Positions 22,101 to 34,300 of a stretch of 64,000 bases of DNA are shown one piece after another. The notes beneath the pieces are model-generated. The model did not search any database. It was not told where the DNA came from and saw only the letters and a list, made by a program, of their open reading frames with translations. A program made the position numbers and the translations under genes. Numbering within the stretch: the stretch's first letter is position 1; every line of letters begins with the position of its first letter. The DNA comes from Nematostella vectensis (Eukaryota > Cnidaria > Anthozoa > Actiniaria > Edwardsiidae): contig NC_064047.1 of the NCBI RefSeq assembly GCF_932526225.1, positions 11,976,460 through 12,040,459 on the forward strand, given 5' to 3'.

Positions 22101-25100
22101 TGTTTTACAATAGTTTTGCTAAATATCTGACACTTTGACACAGTTATGCTTGAAGAGTTCAAGCAAAGTGTATGCAATGCTTTTTCTGTGGGGCATTCGC
22201 TAAAATCGACGGCTACAGACTACGTCTTCTGTTCTTGCTTACGTGGCTCAACGATTAACACCAACGGTTAACCATTTTAAAATTGTTTAAGAAATGCCTT
22301 ACGAAAGAAATTCGAACTCTAAAATAATACAGTAACAACTTGAGATTCAAGCTCATAAATTGACACTAGTTTTGTTTGAATGAGGGTTTGCATTTTGGAG
22401 AGAGAGCTCATGGTAGATGGTTGACCGTCGTTTTACTAAGATAAAAATAAAGTTCATTTTTATATAAACGGTCTACCACGGTTGACCGCTCAAAAAAGCC
22501 CTATTATATATTTCAAATCATTTGTAAGCTTCATATACCTAAATAGCTTTGTGATGGTAATAGCATAGACGAATGATTGAAGAAATCCGGCTACCATGAG
22601 TGGGAATAATGTTTTTCTAAAAATGGCAGACCGTACACGGTCCACACCCGCTTTTTTGCACCGCCATGCTAAATATATAAACACTTGTTGTGATGTTCAT
22701 TGAAAATGAAATGAGACGAGGCTCTCATGTTTTCTACAACAGATAAACCGCCTATTTATCGCTTTCTTTAGTCGATTTGTTATTTATTGTTTAATGGGGA
22801 AATACTTATTAGGCGATGATCTTTTTAGTCTCTATGCCTGTATTTATTTTACCTAAATTGGCCATAAAAGCGGTGTTTTTCAGCTAAATACTCCGAGGGA
22901 TGGCTGCTTTTGCAAATGGAGACAGTCGGCACGATATATAGACAGTCTCTTTGGCAACATCAAATGAATTTTATATTTTACAAAATTATAGTCTGCAAAT
23001 ATCCCAGCGCACCTTCATTTAATTCAAATTAATTGAAAAAAATATTCCAAATAGCGCACAGATATCCCAAAAATATTTTCTGGGGACGTCAACATGTTTA
23101 CGTCAAGCTCGAATAATTAATAGAGTGAAAAACTTTCATTAGGGTATGCGAATAAAGAGAATACATTTTAAGAAATCGATGATAACCGTGACAAATTCCA
23201 ATCGTTCCCCTTCTGAGACAATCTGTTACAAAACTAATGGGACACTTTCCCTCCCCCTTCCTCAATGTTTAAGGGCAAATGATCACCTTGCTACAGCTTG
23301 TGTTTTGAGCTGAAAAATCGCCTCTAACCAATATTAATCGGGGGGAGAGGGTTGGCGGTTGTTCGTATGTGAAGTGTCCCACTTACTTTTGTTGAAGATT
23401 TCAGTTCTTGATGTAAGGGTTGATGTCGTATTTTGCCAGTTTATTACAGAGAATATGGTGAGGGACTGTGTCGAAGGCCTTGCTGAAATCAAATGACAAG
23501 GCTCTAACAAAATCTGCATCGTTGTCTAACTGCTTGAGCCAAAAATGTTGGCATTTATGATCAGGGCCATTGTTGTGTTATGGCCTTTCTTGTAGGCAAA
23601 TTGGTCGGGGCCAATTTCCGAGTGGAACAGAGTTCGTTTCTGCAGACAAGACGCTTGAAAATCCTAATGATGATATTAGTCAGTGAGATTGGTCTGAGTT
23701 GACAAAACTCTGTCAGAGGAGATTCCTTAGGGATGGGCAAGATGTTCGCTAACTTCCAAGCCATTGGGACAGTTTGTTGTTGGAGTGAACAGTTAAAGAT
23801 ATTTGTGACAACAGGTGCAAGATGGTGAGAAAAGTCGCGCCAGAGCCAGTACGGAAATTGATCAGGCCCTGAGGCAGTTCGTTTCTATGTGATAAAAAAC
23901 TCATTACATCGCTCTCACTCACTGTTGGGGTTCGGGTGCCTTCAGGTATCTCCCGGCGCACGGGGACAACATATGCCTTATCAGTATTGGTGGCTTGAAA
24001 ATGTGAGTTGATGATGTCGGGTGGAATCACCGATGATGATGATGATGTGCGTTCCCTGTGTCTTCCGGCCAGTTATTCTATTGGCTGTCTCCCGCCATTC
24101 TTTTGAACCGCATTTGTGTTCCTTATGAACAGCTTCCACCTGATTACTCCGAATGAGAATGTTGATACACTCTTGGCGCCTCAGAATCTCAGCACGGGTT
24201 CCTTTATGCGCGATTCTGTTCCTGATGTTACAAAGGTGTTTAACCAGGGGGGACATGTAAGGTGGGTCTCTGGATGAGACTTTGACCCGAATGAGCGGAA
24301 AACATTCATTGAACATCGACCACAGGCTCGCATTTAGCAGCTCCACACTCTCCTCTAGGTTAGCAAGATTTTTAATAGGACTCCAGTCGAAAACATTTGT
24401 TTTTCCTGATCAAATAACTGAAATCCTCTGCTATCAAACCTCCCACTTTTGAGAAAATTAATTTTACCTTTGATTTGATTTGTGCATTGTTTTTTTTTGC
24501 CCCCAGTAACTCTATGCCTAAATTTAACCTCATGGTAGTGTAAAGTAATTTTTGTTTTTTTAATCATGTAGTTTTCATTGTATGTATACCCCGAATTATT
24601 TACATTTATTACATTATGAGTAGCGACTGAAGGGATCAAAGCCGCAGTTCTTCTAGAAATAATTGAGACAATTTTAAAGCAGAAACTTCATAGGATACCA
24701 GATTCACAATTTGTAAGCACCAGCGTTTTGCGACGAGTAGAATACATAGAAGCATACCATAATAAACAAGTCTTTATTCATAATATTTCCTGATGGTGCA
24801 ATTCAGTTGCAGATCTTTTCCTGAATGGTAGTTCTACAAAAGGTGGTTACGGGTTAGGTTTATTCGAAAGATTAATAAGTCCAGCGTTTGTGACACTTCG
24901 ATAATTTGTCCTATTTATATATAATTTTCGGCGAAGGGATTTTGATCCTTTCTGTAATTGACAGAGAGTGTCTTTTTACACAAATCCAATCTTGATGGTG
25001 GAACTTTGGGCCCAGAATACTCTAGGAATCTTGATTTGGGGCAGGACTTTGTACGACCACACAACAGCAGCAACAATTTGTACTAACCCTTTGGGTGACA

Positions 25101-28100
25101 CACATATACACTGACTTTATTTGTTTGAGACATGATGAGGATAAGGAATTGTGCCTTCTTGATAAAAAGAGTATTGGTTACTTATCTGGTGATGGTGTAA
25201 CTCCGTTTGTAGGTCTTGAGCAGTCCGCCATCCTCAGCGGCAAAGGTCCAGAGTACCTCCGAGATCTCTTGGGATTCCTGAAGCCCATGCAGCAAAGTCC
25301 CAAGAGTCGCTGGGTCAGATGTTTCTCAGCAAAGAGAGATGGCTGGGCTGCCAGGACCTTCCATGAAAAATGCAATGGCAAAGCGCCGAACATCGTACTC
25401 GTAAGCGTTGGAGGAAGATACGTGTTTGGTGGCTACTCTGACGTAGCGTGGACAAGTGAGTACACTAATGAATACGAGAAGGGTCGTATCAGGGTGAGGG
25501 TCGAAATGTCTGATCATGTTTGTAAATTATTGTTTGTAAACTATTTTTTGTTCATTACCATGAACTTTAAACTTAAGACTTGCAGTACGTTTTCCTAAGC
25601 CACCTTCCACCCAATATGTATTACGTCATATGATAAAAGGATTGGATAGACAAATATAGATATAGTTTGTTAGCAGCTACCATGGTATTACATGAGGTGA
25701 GCTCGTTAATTTTGCTGTTTGGTGCAGGAAAATGTTTTTACATAATTACAAGATTTTTCCTTGGACAACCCTTAAAGTAGGTGTTACTAAAATCGAGAAA
25801 TTAAACAGAAACTCTGGATATCTTAGCGCAATTACATTCTTACTACTTCTGTTATTTATTTCCTGTTACATCGCAATACTGTAACTCAGATGCTTCCGAA
25901 AGCAGTTTTATGTCTACATCGCAATACTGTAATTCAGATTCTTCCGAAAGCAGTTTCGTGTCTACATCGCAATACTGTAATTCCGATTCTTCCGAAAGCA
26001 GTTTCGTGACTCAGATGCTTCCGAAAGCAGTTTTATGTCTACATCGCAATACTAAAATTAAGATTCTTCCGAAAGCAGTTTCGTGTCTACATCGCAATAC
26101 TGTAATTCAGATTCTTCCAAAAGCAGTTTCGTGTCTACATCGCAATACTGTAATTCAGATTCTTCCGAAAGCAGTTTCGTGTCTACACCGCAATACTGTA
26201 ATTCAGATTCTTCCGAAAGCAGTTTCGTGTCTACATCGCAATACTGTAATTCCGATTCTTCCGAAAGCAGTTTCGTGACTCAGATGCTTCGAAAGCAGTT
26301 TTATGTCTACATCGCAATACTGTAATTCAGATTCTTCCGAAAGCAGTTCCGTGTCTACATCGCAATACTGTAATTCAGATTCTTTCGAAAGCAGCTTCGT
26401 GTCTACATCGCAATACTGTAACTCAGATGCTTCCGAAAGCAGTTTTATGTCTACATCGCAATACTGTAATTCAGATTCTTCCGAAAGCAGTTTCGTGTCT
26501 ACATCGCAATACTGTAATTCAGATTCTTCCGAAAGCAGTTTTATGTCTACATCGCAATACTGTAATTCAGATTCTTCCGAAAGCAGCTTCGTGTCTACAT
26601 CGCAATACTGTAATTCAGATTCTTCCGAAAGCAGTTTTATGTCTACATCGCAATACTGTAATTCCGATTCTTCCGAAAGCAGTTTCGTGTCTACATCGCA
26701 ATACTGTAATTCAGATTCTTCCAAAAGCAGTTTCGTGTCTACATCGCAATACTGTAATTCAGATTCTTTCGAAAGCAACTTCGTGTCTACATCGCAATAC
26801 TGTAACTCAGATTCTTCCGAAAGCAGTTTTATGTCTACATCGCAATACTGTAATTCCGATTCTTCCGAAAGCAGTTTCGTGTCTACATCGCAATACTGTA
26901 ATTCAGATTCTTCCGAAAGCAGTTTTATGTCTACATCGCAATACTGTAATTCAGATTCTTCCAAAAGCAGCTTCGTGTCTACATCGCAATACTGTAATTC
27001 AGATTCTTTCGAAAGCAGTTTTATGTCTACATCGCAATACTGTAATTCAGATTCTTCCGAAAGCAGTTTTATGTCTACATCGCAATACTGTAATTCAGAT
27101 TCTTCCAAAAGCAGTTTTATGTCTACATCGCAATACTGTAATTCCGATTCTTCCGAAAGCAGTTTCGTGTCTACATCGCAATACTGTAATTCAGATTTTT
27201 CCGAAAGCAGTTTCGTGTCTACATCGCAATACTAAACCTCAGATTCTTCCAAAAGCAGTTTCGTGTCTACATCGCAATACTGTAACTCAGATTCTTCCGA
27301 AAGCAGTTCCGTGTCTACATCGCAATACTGTAATTCAGATTCCTCCGAAAGCAGTTTCGTGTCTACATCGCAATACTGTAATTCAGATTCTTCCGAAAGC
27401 AGTTTTATGTCTACTTTGCAATACTGTAATTCAGATTCTCCCGAAAGCAGTTTCGTGTCTACATCGCAATACTGTAACTCAGATTCTTCCGAAAGCAGTT
27501 TTGTGTCTACATCGCAATACTGTAACTCAGATTCTTCCGGAAGCAGTTTTATGTCTGAGTATCCAGAGTGAAGCCGGCAGAAGGAAGATCTTAGGACCCA
27601 AGTTTATTTTTCTTTCGATAATCTTTCTAATAATCGTTTCATAATTTATCGTGTTTGGGGACAAACACAAGTTTGACAAGGGAGGTATGTTATAGGACGG
27701 TTTGTTATATTGTTTAGGTTATAGGTTATTGTCGTCTAGTATTTCATGTTACTAGTTTTATTTATCTTTCAAGGATAATTTAGATTTTGTTTACAATTGA
27801 TGGTTTCCTAAGTCTAGATTTTAGCACGCCCGTGGACCCTCCGCATCGATGACCTTTTGGTGCGTCTAAATCCAGGGAGTGTACAGTTTCTTATACGTGG
27901 CGAAATCTCCGGTTTCTTTTTGTTTTGGAAATTTTGTTTGAACAGTTAAATTATTTCTAAATTGTATGCCACCGCCCTCACTCCTTGGCTTAGACATCTC
28001 TACTTGTATCGTTATTTCAATTAGGCGAAACTGTTGTAGACACGCGCTCTTTCAGCATGCGCAGTTAAGTTTTAAAAGTTGCTTAATCATTAGTGTTATT

Positions 28101-29461
28101 TTAGAGTTACCTTGACTTCATAGATTATTCTGTAAATACGCAGGGACGAGAAACCAACTCTGTGATTTCCCACGCCCTCACGCTTTTGTCTGATTGGTTC
28201 GTTTTGCCAAATTTTCTCCGTTTCCTCTTGAATTGTTTTACATTCAAGATTGTTTTACATATTTCCTTTCATGTGGGACCACTACATGGGTATCTGTCTG
28301 GTCCAAGGGTATAAATATAGCGAACCTAATTCTGTACTTATGCTGCTGCTGTGGCCAAACATTTGGAAAGCATTGAAAAACGCCAGCCTTGCCTTCGTCT
28401 TCATCTCCGTCTAAAGGATCCCGGCTTGTGCCCCTAACATTAATTCATACAATGGGAAATAATTTTGATTATTTTTGCTTTTTATCTTATGTTAATTAAT
28501 AGAATTTCGAATATTATTTTTTACCGTTGTTTTGACTGAAAATACAACTTTAAACTCCATTGAAGGGTTGTGGGTAAGGGATCAATTGTATCTTTTTCCC
28601 ATCGGCAATTCAATCACCATCCTTAGATGTATTTCACGGTAAAATTGCTTGACATTCATTCATCAGAGGAGATACTAGTTATTATATAAAATGTGGTAGG
28701 ACTGTATTTCTATTCCTTTTGATCAACTTTTTGCAAACACGGCATCTAATAAATAAATGTCTAAAAATAAATGTCTAATAAGCCCCTGGCGATTATTTCT
28801 TTTTGTCTTGACAAAATCTGCTCGATTAGAGGGAGGGGCTTGTTTCAAAACCTTTTTTTCATTTTCTGACACTAGGTATTTCGGCCCCTATAAAAGGTGT
28901 TATAAATTAGTGCTTATTACTCGTACAAAAATAGATAAATCTAGCAAGAGTCAATTGTTCCTTTTGGAAAGATGTTTCTTCGGGGTTAGGGGTGAAGACT
29001 CAATTTCCTTGAATTTAAATAATACGAGTTCGGCACGGTTTTTGCTGTTTTTATTCTAGTTTGCATTTTAAAATAACGCATTTTGTTTGATTTTCTTCAA
29101 AGTGAGTGACCGTGGATGGCAGTCCTCCAGCAGGTCATTCTTGTACACGCTGTGTAACAAGAATAGCTACCGCCCTGAAAAGTTGCCATTGAGGCGCACG
29201 CCAGATAGATACGCCATTTGTGACGACACACGTCACGGTCCGGTGTTTGGTGTTGATCCGGTGTTTGGTGTTCCGTCGTTTGGTGGTTGTAGTGACCTGT
29301 TTATCGCTGACAACGCAGGAGGTAATGAAGAGTCCTATACGCGGTCACACACGTACGCTCGTCCCCAGGGCGTCACATCTGATGGCTCGTGTGACGTCTT
29401 TGCTGACAAATACAGATTCACACCCGACGAAATGGAGGTGTTCCACGAGGTGGTGGACTGA
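19138..29461 (+). CDS. TRIM-TLDc protein, copy B (complete)
   Basis: Exons 19138-19320, 19816-20728, 25045-25455 and 29103-29461; 1,866 nt with stop, 621 residues. Residues 14-56 are a C3HC4 RING (C14, C17, C29, H31, C34, C37, C53, C56). Residues 97-134 are B-box 1, and residues 156-187 are B-box 2 (C156, H159, C168, C171, C176, C179, H184, H187). A coiled coil of about 130 residues follows, then from about 415 a TLDc domain split over two exons. Introns follow GT-AG, with phases 0, 1 and 1 matching at every junction. The RING start ATG lies just after an acceptor-like TTTTTTAG. Likely an E3 ubiquitin ligase whose usual C-terminal NHL, PRY-SPRY or filamin module is replaced by TLDc; the substrate is unknown. 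Peculiar to B are 11 extra residues in the GPVFGG loop of TLDc. The acceptor at 25044 is the weakest junction, and a separate TLDc gene is the alternative. Confidence 0.82.
20755..20807. repeat. Compound tetranucleotide microsatellite, unit B
   Basis: GGTC then GGCA then GGTA repeats, 53 bp, at the same place as in A and C, 26 bp after the exon 2 donor. Confidence 0.95.
20808..24350 (-). pseudogene. Old LINE (RT) remnant, unit B
   Basis: Minus strand. 24350-23404 holds the pre-RT part and the first RT motifs, with a frameshift after FKRLVCRNEL. 21169-20808 holds FLCDRKQRVVVNG, GVPQGTVLGPL and IKYADDITIS. The composite TIR element separates the two. The RNA-binding first half of the element is missing. 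Homologous to the remnants in A and C, without the RTE-like insertion of A. Confidence 0.8.
21170..23401. mobile_element. Composite TIR element, unit B
   Basis: 2,232 bp at exactly the same site as in A, so inserted before the duplication. It contains a 185-bp TIR module twice, with cores at 21649-21790 and 23239-23380. An additional block of about 460 bp (21190-21650) resembles the segment before the second module (22790-23238). This makes a repeat structure: block, module, spacer, block, module. No transposase seen. Confidence 0.75.
25864..27553. repeat. 48-bp minisatellite, about 35 copies, unit B
   Basis: Same unit as at 10971, expanded inside the intron between the TLDc exons. Units differ at a few fixed places (TTCTTCC/TTCTTTC, GCAGTTTCGTG/GCAGTTTTATG, AATTC/AACTC). 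Frames of 301, 310 and 405 codons stay open, on both strands, simply because the period is 48. I find no codon bias that favours one frame. Confidence 0.97.
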
Positions 29462-30379
29462 ATACAGCTTTGAACGCCTGTAAAGTGACAATAGACATAA
29501 AGACGTGTAAATATTTGTTAGTTGGTACTGTGTCATGAAATTAATCTATTTTTGAATAACGCTTCACCATCTTGTGATGTGACCCGCGGTGCATCTTGGG
29601 TAGCATGTAAATCACAAAATATCACATGCTGTGAAAAACCCGCTAGCTAGGGTTACGGCACACGTTACTTTAGTCCAACCTTATTTAAAAACGTGTACAT
29701 CTCGAGTATATATACCCGAATATTATAACACAAATGCAAATTGTAAATTTTAATAATTATTCCTATAAGCTGTTAGAAACAATGTGTTGTTTGGTCTAGA
29801 TAACCACGTACAAGTTGTGTGTGTGTTTTTTACTTCTTTTTTAAAAATTAAGAACGATGCCTAACCCGTGTGTCTTTGCGTAGAGGGAAGGGGAAGGGAC
29901 TCCGATATTAGCAAGTTACAAGGCGAGGAAGTGCAATCAGAATTTATAAGATGGCTCCTGGGGGTAAATAAATATTGAAGCTCAAATGCGTGCCTGGTGG
30001 AGGCTGGTTGACTCCCTTTGCGAACTCAAGCAAAATGCAGAGCGTTGCAATATTGGGGGTTCTAAGAAATTCAGACCGTACGAAACTTTCTAATGTAGCG
30101 ATGCACGACTCTTTATGACGCGGAAAAAAAGAATTTTAAAAACACACAATTAAATATATTTAAGGTATGGTAAACCACACCCGACGCAGAAATACCAATA
30201 AATCTTATAAGACAGAGTCTGACATATATAGAACAACAAGTTAAATGAAATTAATAACTATGAATAGAAAGACCCTCGACATAAAACCAAATTGGGAACA
30301 TTAAGGAAATTTAAGAGCGTTCACATTATCTCTCCCAAGTTAAAATCGCAGAATTGCGTTCACAAAGTTTATGCCCAGT

Positions 30380-30547
30380 GCACACTAGCGACATATCGAC
30401 GTTACGACATGGGCGCGCGCACTCTTATCTTCGACATAACGACATAAGATTAAAAAAATATGTTTTTTCTTTTATGTCCTGATGTCCATGTTGTTATGAC
30501 GGGCTAAACATAGTGCGCGCGCCCATGTCGTTATGTTGCTAGTGTGC
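30380..30547. mobile_element. MITE with long terminal inverted repeats, unit B
   Basis: Same element and position as 14018-14190. The left arm has a short TCGACGT change relative to A, so the arms are less perfect. Confidence 0.85.
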
Positions 30548-31320
30548 ATTATTAAGCAACCACATAATAGCTATCAAAACAGGACGACACAAAACCCCTG
30601 AACGAAAAACGTGCCCAATATGCTTGGTCAAAGTCGAGGCCGAGAAACAACACTGATCAAATGCCCGGCATATAATGAATTAAAGGAACGAATAAATGTA
30701 TGGGTTTTTTAAATTCGCAACAAAACAGATTTGAAAGCGGTTGCTCAGTTTGAACCAGGAGAGCGCGACAAAAGAAATAGCTCAATTTTTTTGGGAAGCA
30801 ACAAAAATAAGGGAAAGTGCGTTGTAATTAGATCTATAATGACATCGCTACAAAGTAAGATGATGAAAAACATCAGGGATAGGAGAACGACTTGAATACC
30901 TGCTGTCTTTTTTAATATGAATGTATTCGGCAAAACCCGTAAATCAAAGATGAAAAGGTGCCAAATAAAATTATTGAATTGGATCAGCATGAGGGGAGGG
31001 GGGTCTGTTCGCTTCTATTGTGTTCGATATGTGACTGCTGAGCTCGTGCGCCTTGCTTGACAGGAGGCGGAACAGAAAAACAGATTTGGCGTGTGATGAA
31101 AAACGAGAAACAAATGAGACATTTCTTGTAAAAGTAGATTGGACACCAGTTCGGGCAACAAAACAAAACTTTAAAGAGTAGCAGTATTTGATACATGACT
31201 AGCTTGAATTGTAAAGACCGCCCCACGGCACACTTGTAAACTTGCAATGCAACGGTGTTTTCGCGTTTTCTGTAAGCGTATATAAATTCGTGGATGAATA
31301 AAGTTGCATATCTGTACCCT

Positions 31321-34300
31321 GTTGTTGTGGTGGAGTGGCCTCTCTATAAAATTATACCACTTGTGAGGGTGGTTGTTGTGGTGGAGTGGCCTCTCTATAA
31401 AATTATACCACTTGTGAGGGTGGTTGTTGTGGTGGAGTGGCCTCTCTATAAAATTATACCACTTGTGAGGGTGGTTGTTGTGGTGGAGTGGCCTCTCTAT
31501 AAAATTATACCACTTGTGAGGGTGGTTGTTGTGGTGGAGTGGCCTCTCTATAAAATTATACCACTTGTGAGGGTGGTTGTTGTGGTGGAGTGGCCTCTAT
31601 AAAATTATACCACTTGTGAGGGTGGTTGTTGTGGTGGAGTAGCCTCTCTATAAAATTATACCACTTGTGAGGGTGGTTGTTGTGGTGGAGTAGCCTCTCT
31701 ATAAAATTATACCACTGGTGAGGGTGGTTGTTGTGGTGGAGTGGCCTCTCTATAAAATTATACCACTTGTGAGGGTGGTTGTTGTGGTGGAGTGGCCTCT
31801 CTATAAAATTATACCACTTGTGAGGGTGGTTGTTGTGGTGGAGTGGCCTCTCTATAAAATTATACCACTTGTGAGGGTGGTTGTTGTGGTGGAGTGGCCT
31901 CTCTATAAAATTATACCACTTGTGAGGGTGGTTGTTGTGGTGGAGTGGCCTCTCTATAAAATTATACCACTTGTGAGGGTGGTTGTTGTGGCGGAGTGGC
32001 CTCTCTATAAAATTATACCACTTGTGAGGGTGGTTGTTGTGGTGGAGTGGCCTCTCTATAAAATTATACCACTTGTGAGGGTGGTTGTTGTGGTGGAGTG
32101 GCCTCTCTATAAAATTATACCACTTGTGAGGGTGGTTGTTGTGATGGAGTGGCCTCTCTATAAAATTATACCACTTGTGAGGGTGGTTGTTGTGGTGGAG
32201 TGGCCTCTCTATAAAATTATACCACTTGTGAGGGTGGTTGTTGTGGTGGAGTGGCCCCTCTATAAAATTATACCACTTGTGAGGGTGGTTGTTGTGGTGG
32301 AGTGGCCTCTCTATAAAATTATACCACTTGTGAGGGTGGTTGTTGTGGTGGAGTGGCCTCTCTATAAAATTATACCACTTGTGAGGGTGGTTGTTGTGGT
32401 GGAGTGGCCTCTCTATAAAATTATACCACTTGTGAGGGTGGTTGTTGTGGTGGAGTGGCCTCTCTATAAAATTATACCACTTGTGAGGGTGGTTGTTGTG
32501 GTGGAGTGGCCTCTCTATAAAATTATACCACTTGTGAGGGTGGTTGTTGTGGTGGAGTGGCCTCTCTATAAAATTATACCACTTGTGAGGGTGGTTGTTG
32601 TGGTGGAGTGGCCTCTCTATAAAATTATACCACTTGTGAGGGTGGTTGTTGTGGTGGAGTGGCCTCTCTATAAAATTATACCACTTGTGAGGGTGGTTGT
32701 TGTGGTGGAGTGGCCCCTCTATAAAATTATACCACTTGTGAGGGTGGTTGTTGTGGTGGAGTGGCCTCTCTATAAAATTATACCACTTGTGAGGGTGGTT
32801 GTTGTGGTGGAGTGGCCTCTCTATAAAATTATACCACTTGTGAGGGTGATTGTTGTGGTGGAGTGGCCTCTATAAAATTATACCACTTGTGAGGGTGGTT
32901 GTTGTGGTGGAGTGGCCTCTCTATAAAATTATACCACTTGTGAGGGTGGTTGTTGTGGTGGAGTGGCCTCTCTATAAAATTATACCACTTGTGAGGGTGG
33001 TTGTTGTGGTGGAGTGGCCTCTCTATAAAATTATACCACTTGTGAGGGTGGTTGTTGTGGTGGAGTGGCCTCTCTATAAAATTATACCACTTGTGAGGGT
33101 GGTTGTTGTGGCGGAGTGGCCTCTCTATAAAATTATACCACTTGTGAGGGTGGTTGTTGTGGTGGAGTGGCCTCTCTATAAAATTATACCACTTGTGAGG
33201 GTGGTTGTTGTGGTGGAGTGGCCTCTCTATAAAATTATACCACTTGTGAGGGTGGTTGTTGTGATGGAGTGGCCTCTCTATAAAATTATACCACTTGTGA
33301 GGGTGGTTGTTGTGGTGGAGTGGCCTCTCTATAAAATTATACCACTTGTGAGGGTGGTTGTTGTGGTGGAGTGGCCCCTCTATAAAATTATACCACTTGT
33401 GAGGGTGGTTGTTGTGGTGGAGTGGCCTCTCTATAAAATTATACCACTTGTGAGGGTGGTTGTTGTGGTGGAGTGGCCTCTCTATAAAATTATACCACTT
33501 GTGAGGGTGGTTGTTGTGGTGGAGTGGCCTCTCTATAAAATTATACCACTTGTGAGGGTGGTTGTTGTGGTGGAGTGGCCTCTCTATAAAATTATACCAC
33601 TTGTGAGGGTGGTTGTTGTGGTGGAGTGGCCTCTCTATAAAATTATACCACTTGTGAGGGTGGTTGTTGTGGTGGAGTGGCCTCTCTATAAAATTATACC
33701 ACTTGTGAGGGTGGTTGTTGTGGTGGAGTGGCCTCTCTATAAAATTATACCACTTGTGAGGGTGGTTGTTGTGGTGGAGTGGCCTCTCTATAAAATTATA
33801 CCACTTGTGAGGGTGGTTGTTGTGGTGGAGTGGCCCCTCTATAAAATTATACCACTTGTGAGGGTGGTTGTTGTGGTGGAGTGGCCTCTCTATAAAATTA
33901 TACCACTTGTGAGGGTGGTTGTTGTGGTGGAGTGGCCTCTCTATAAAATTATACCACTTGTGAGGGTGATTGTTGTGGTGGAGTGGCCTCTATAAAATTA
34001 TACCACTTGTGAGGGTGGTTGTTGTGGTGGAGTGGCCTCTCTATAAAATTATACCACTTGTGAGGGTGGTTGTTGTGGTGGAGTGGCCTCTCTATAAAAT
34101 TATACCACTTGTGAGGGTGGTTGTTGTGGTGGAGTGGCCTCTCTATAAAATTATACCACTTGTGAGGGTGGTTGTTGTGGTGGAGTGGCCCCTCTATAAA
34201 ATTATACCACTTGTGAGGGTGGTTGTTGTGGTGGAGTAGCCTCTCTATAAAATTATACCACTTGTGAGGGTGGTTGTTGTGGTGGAGTGGCCTCTCTATA

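Noticed and set aside
26203-27108. Open frames of 301-405 codons in the 48-bp array
   Set aside because: Open in several frames and both strands because 48 is a multiple of three. The array lies in an intron with only two units in copy A. Kept only as a question under findings.
25864-27553. CRISPR-like look of the 48-bp and 51-bp arrays
   Set aside because: Repeats are directly adjacent without unique spacers, and the genome is clearly animal.
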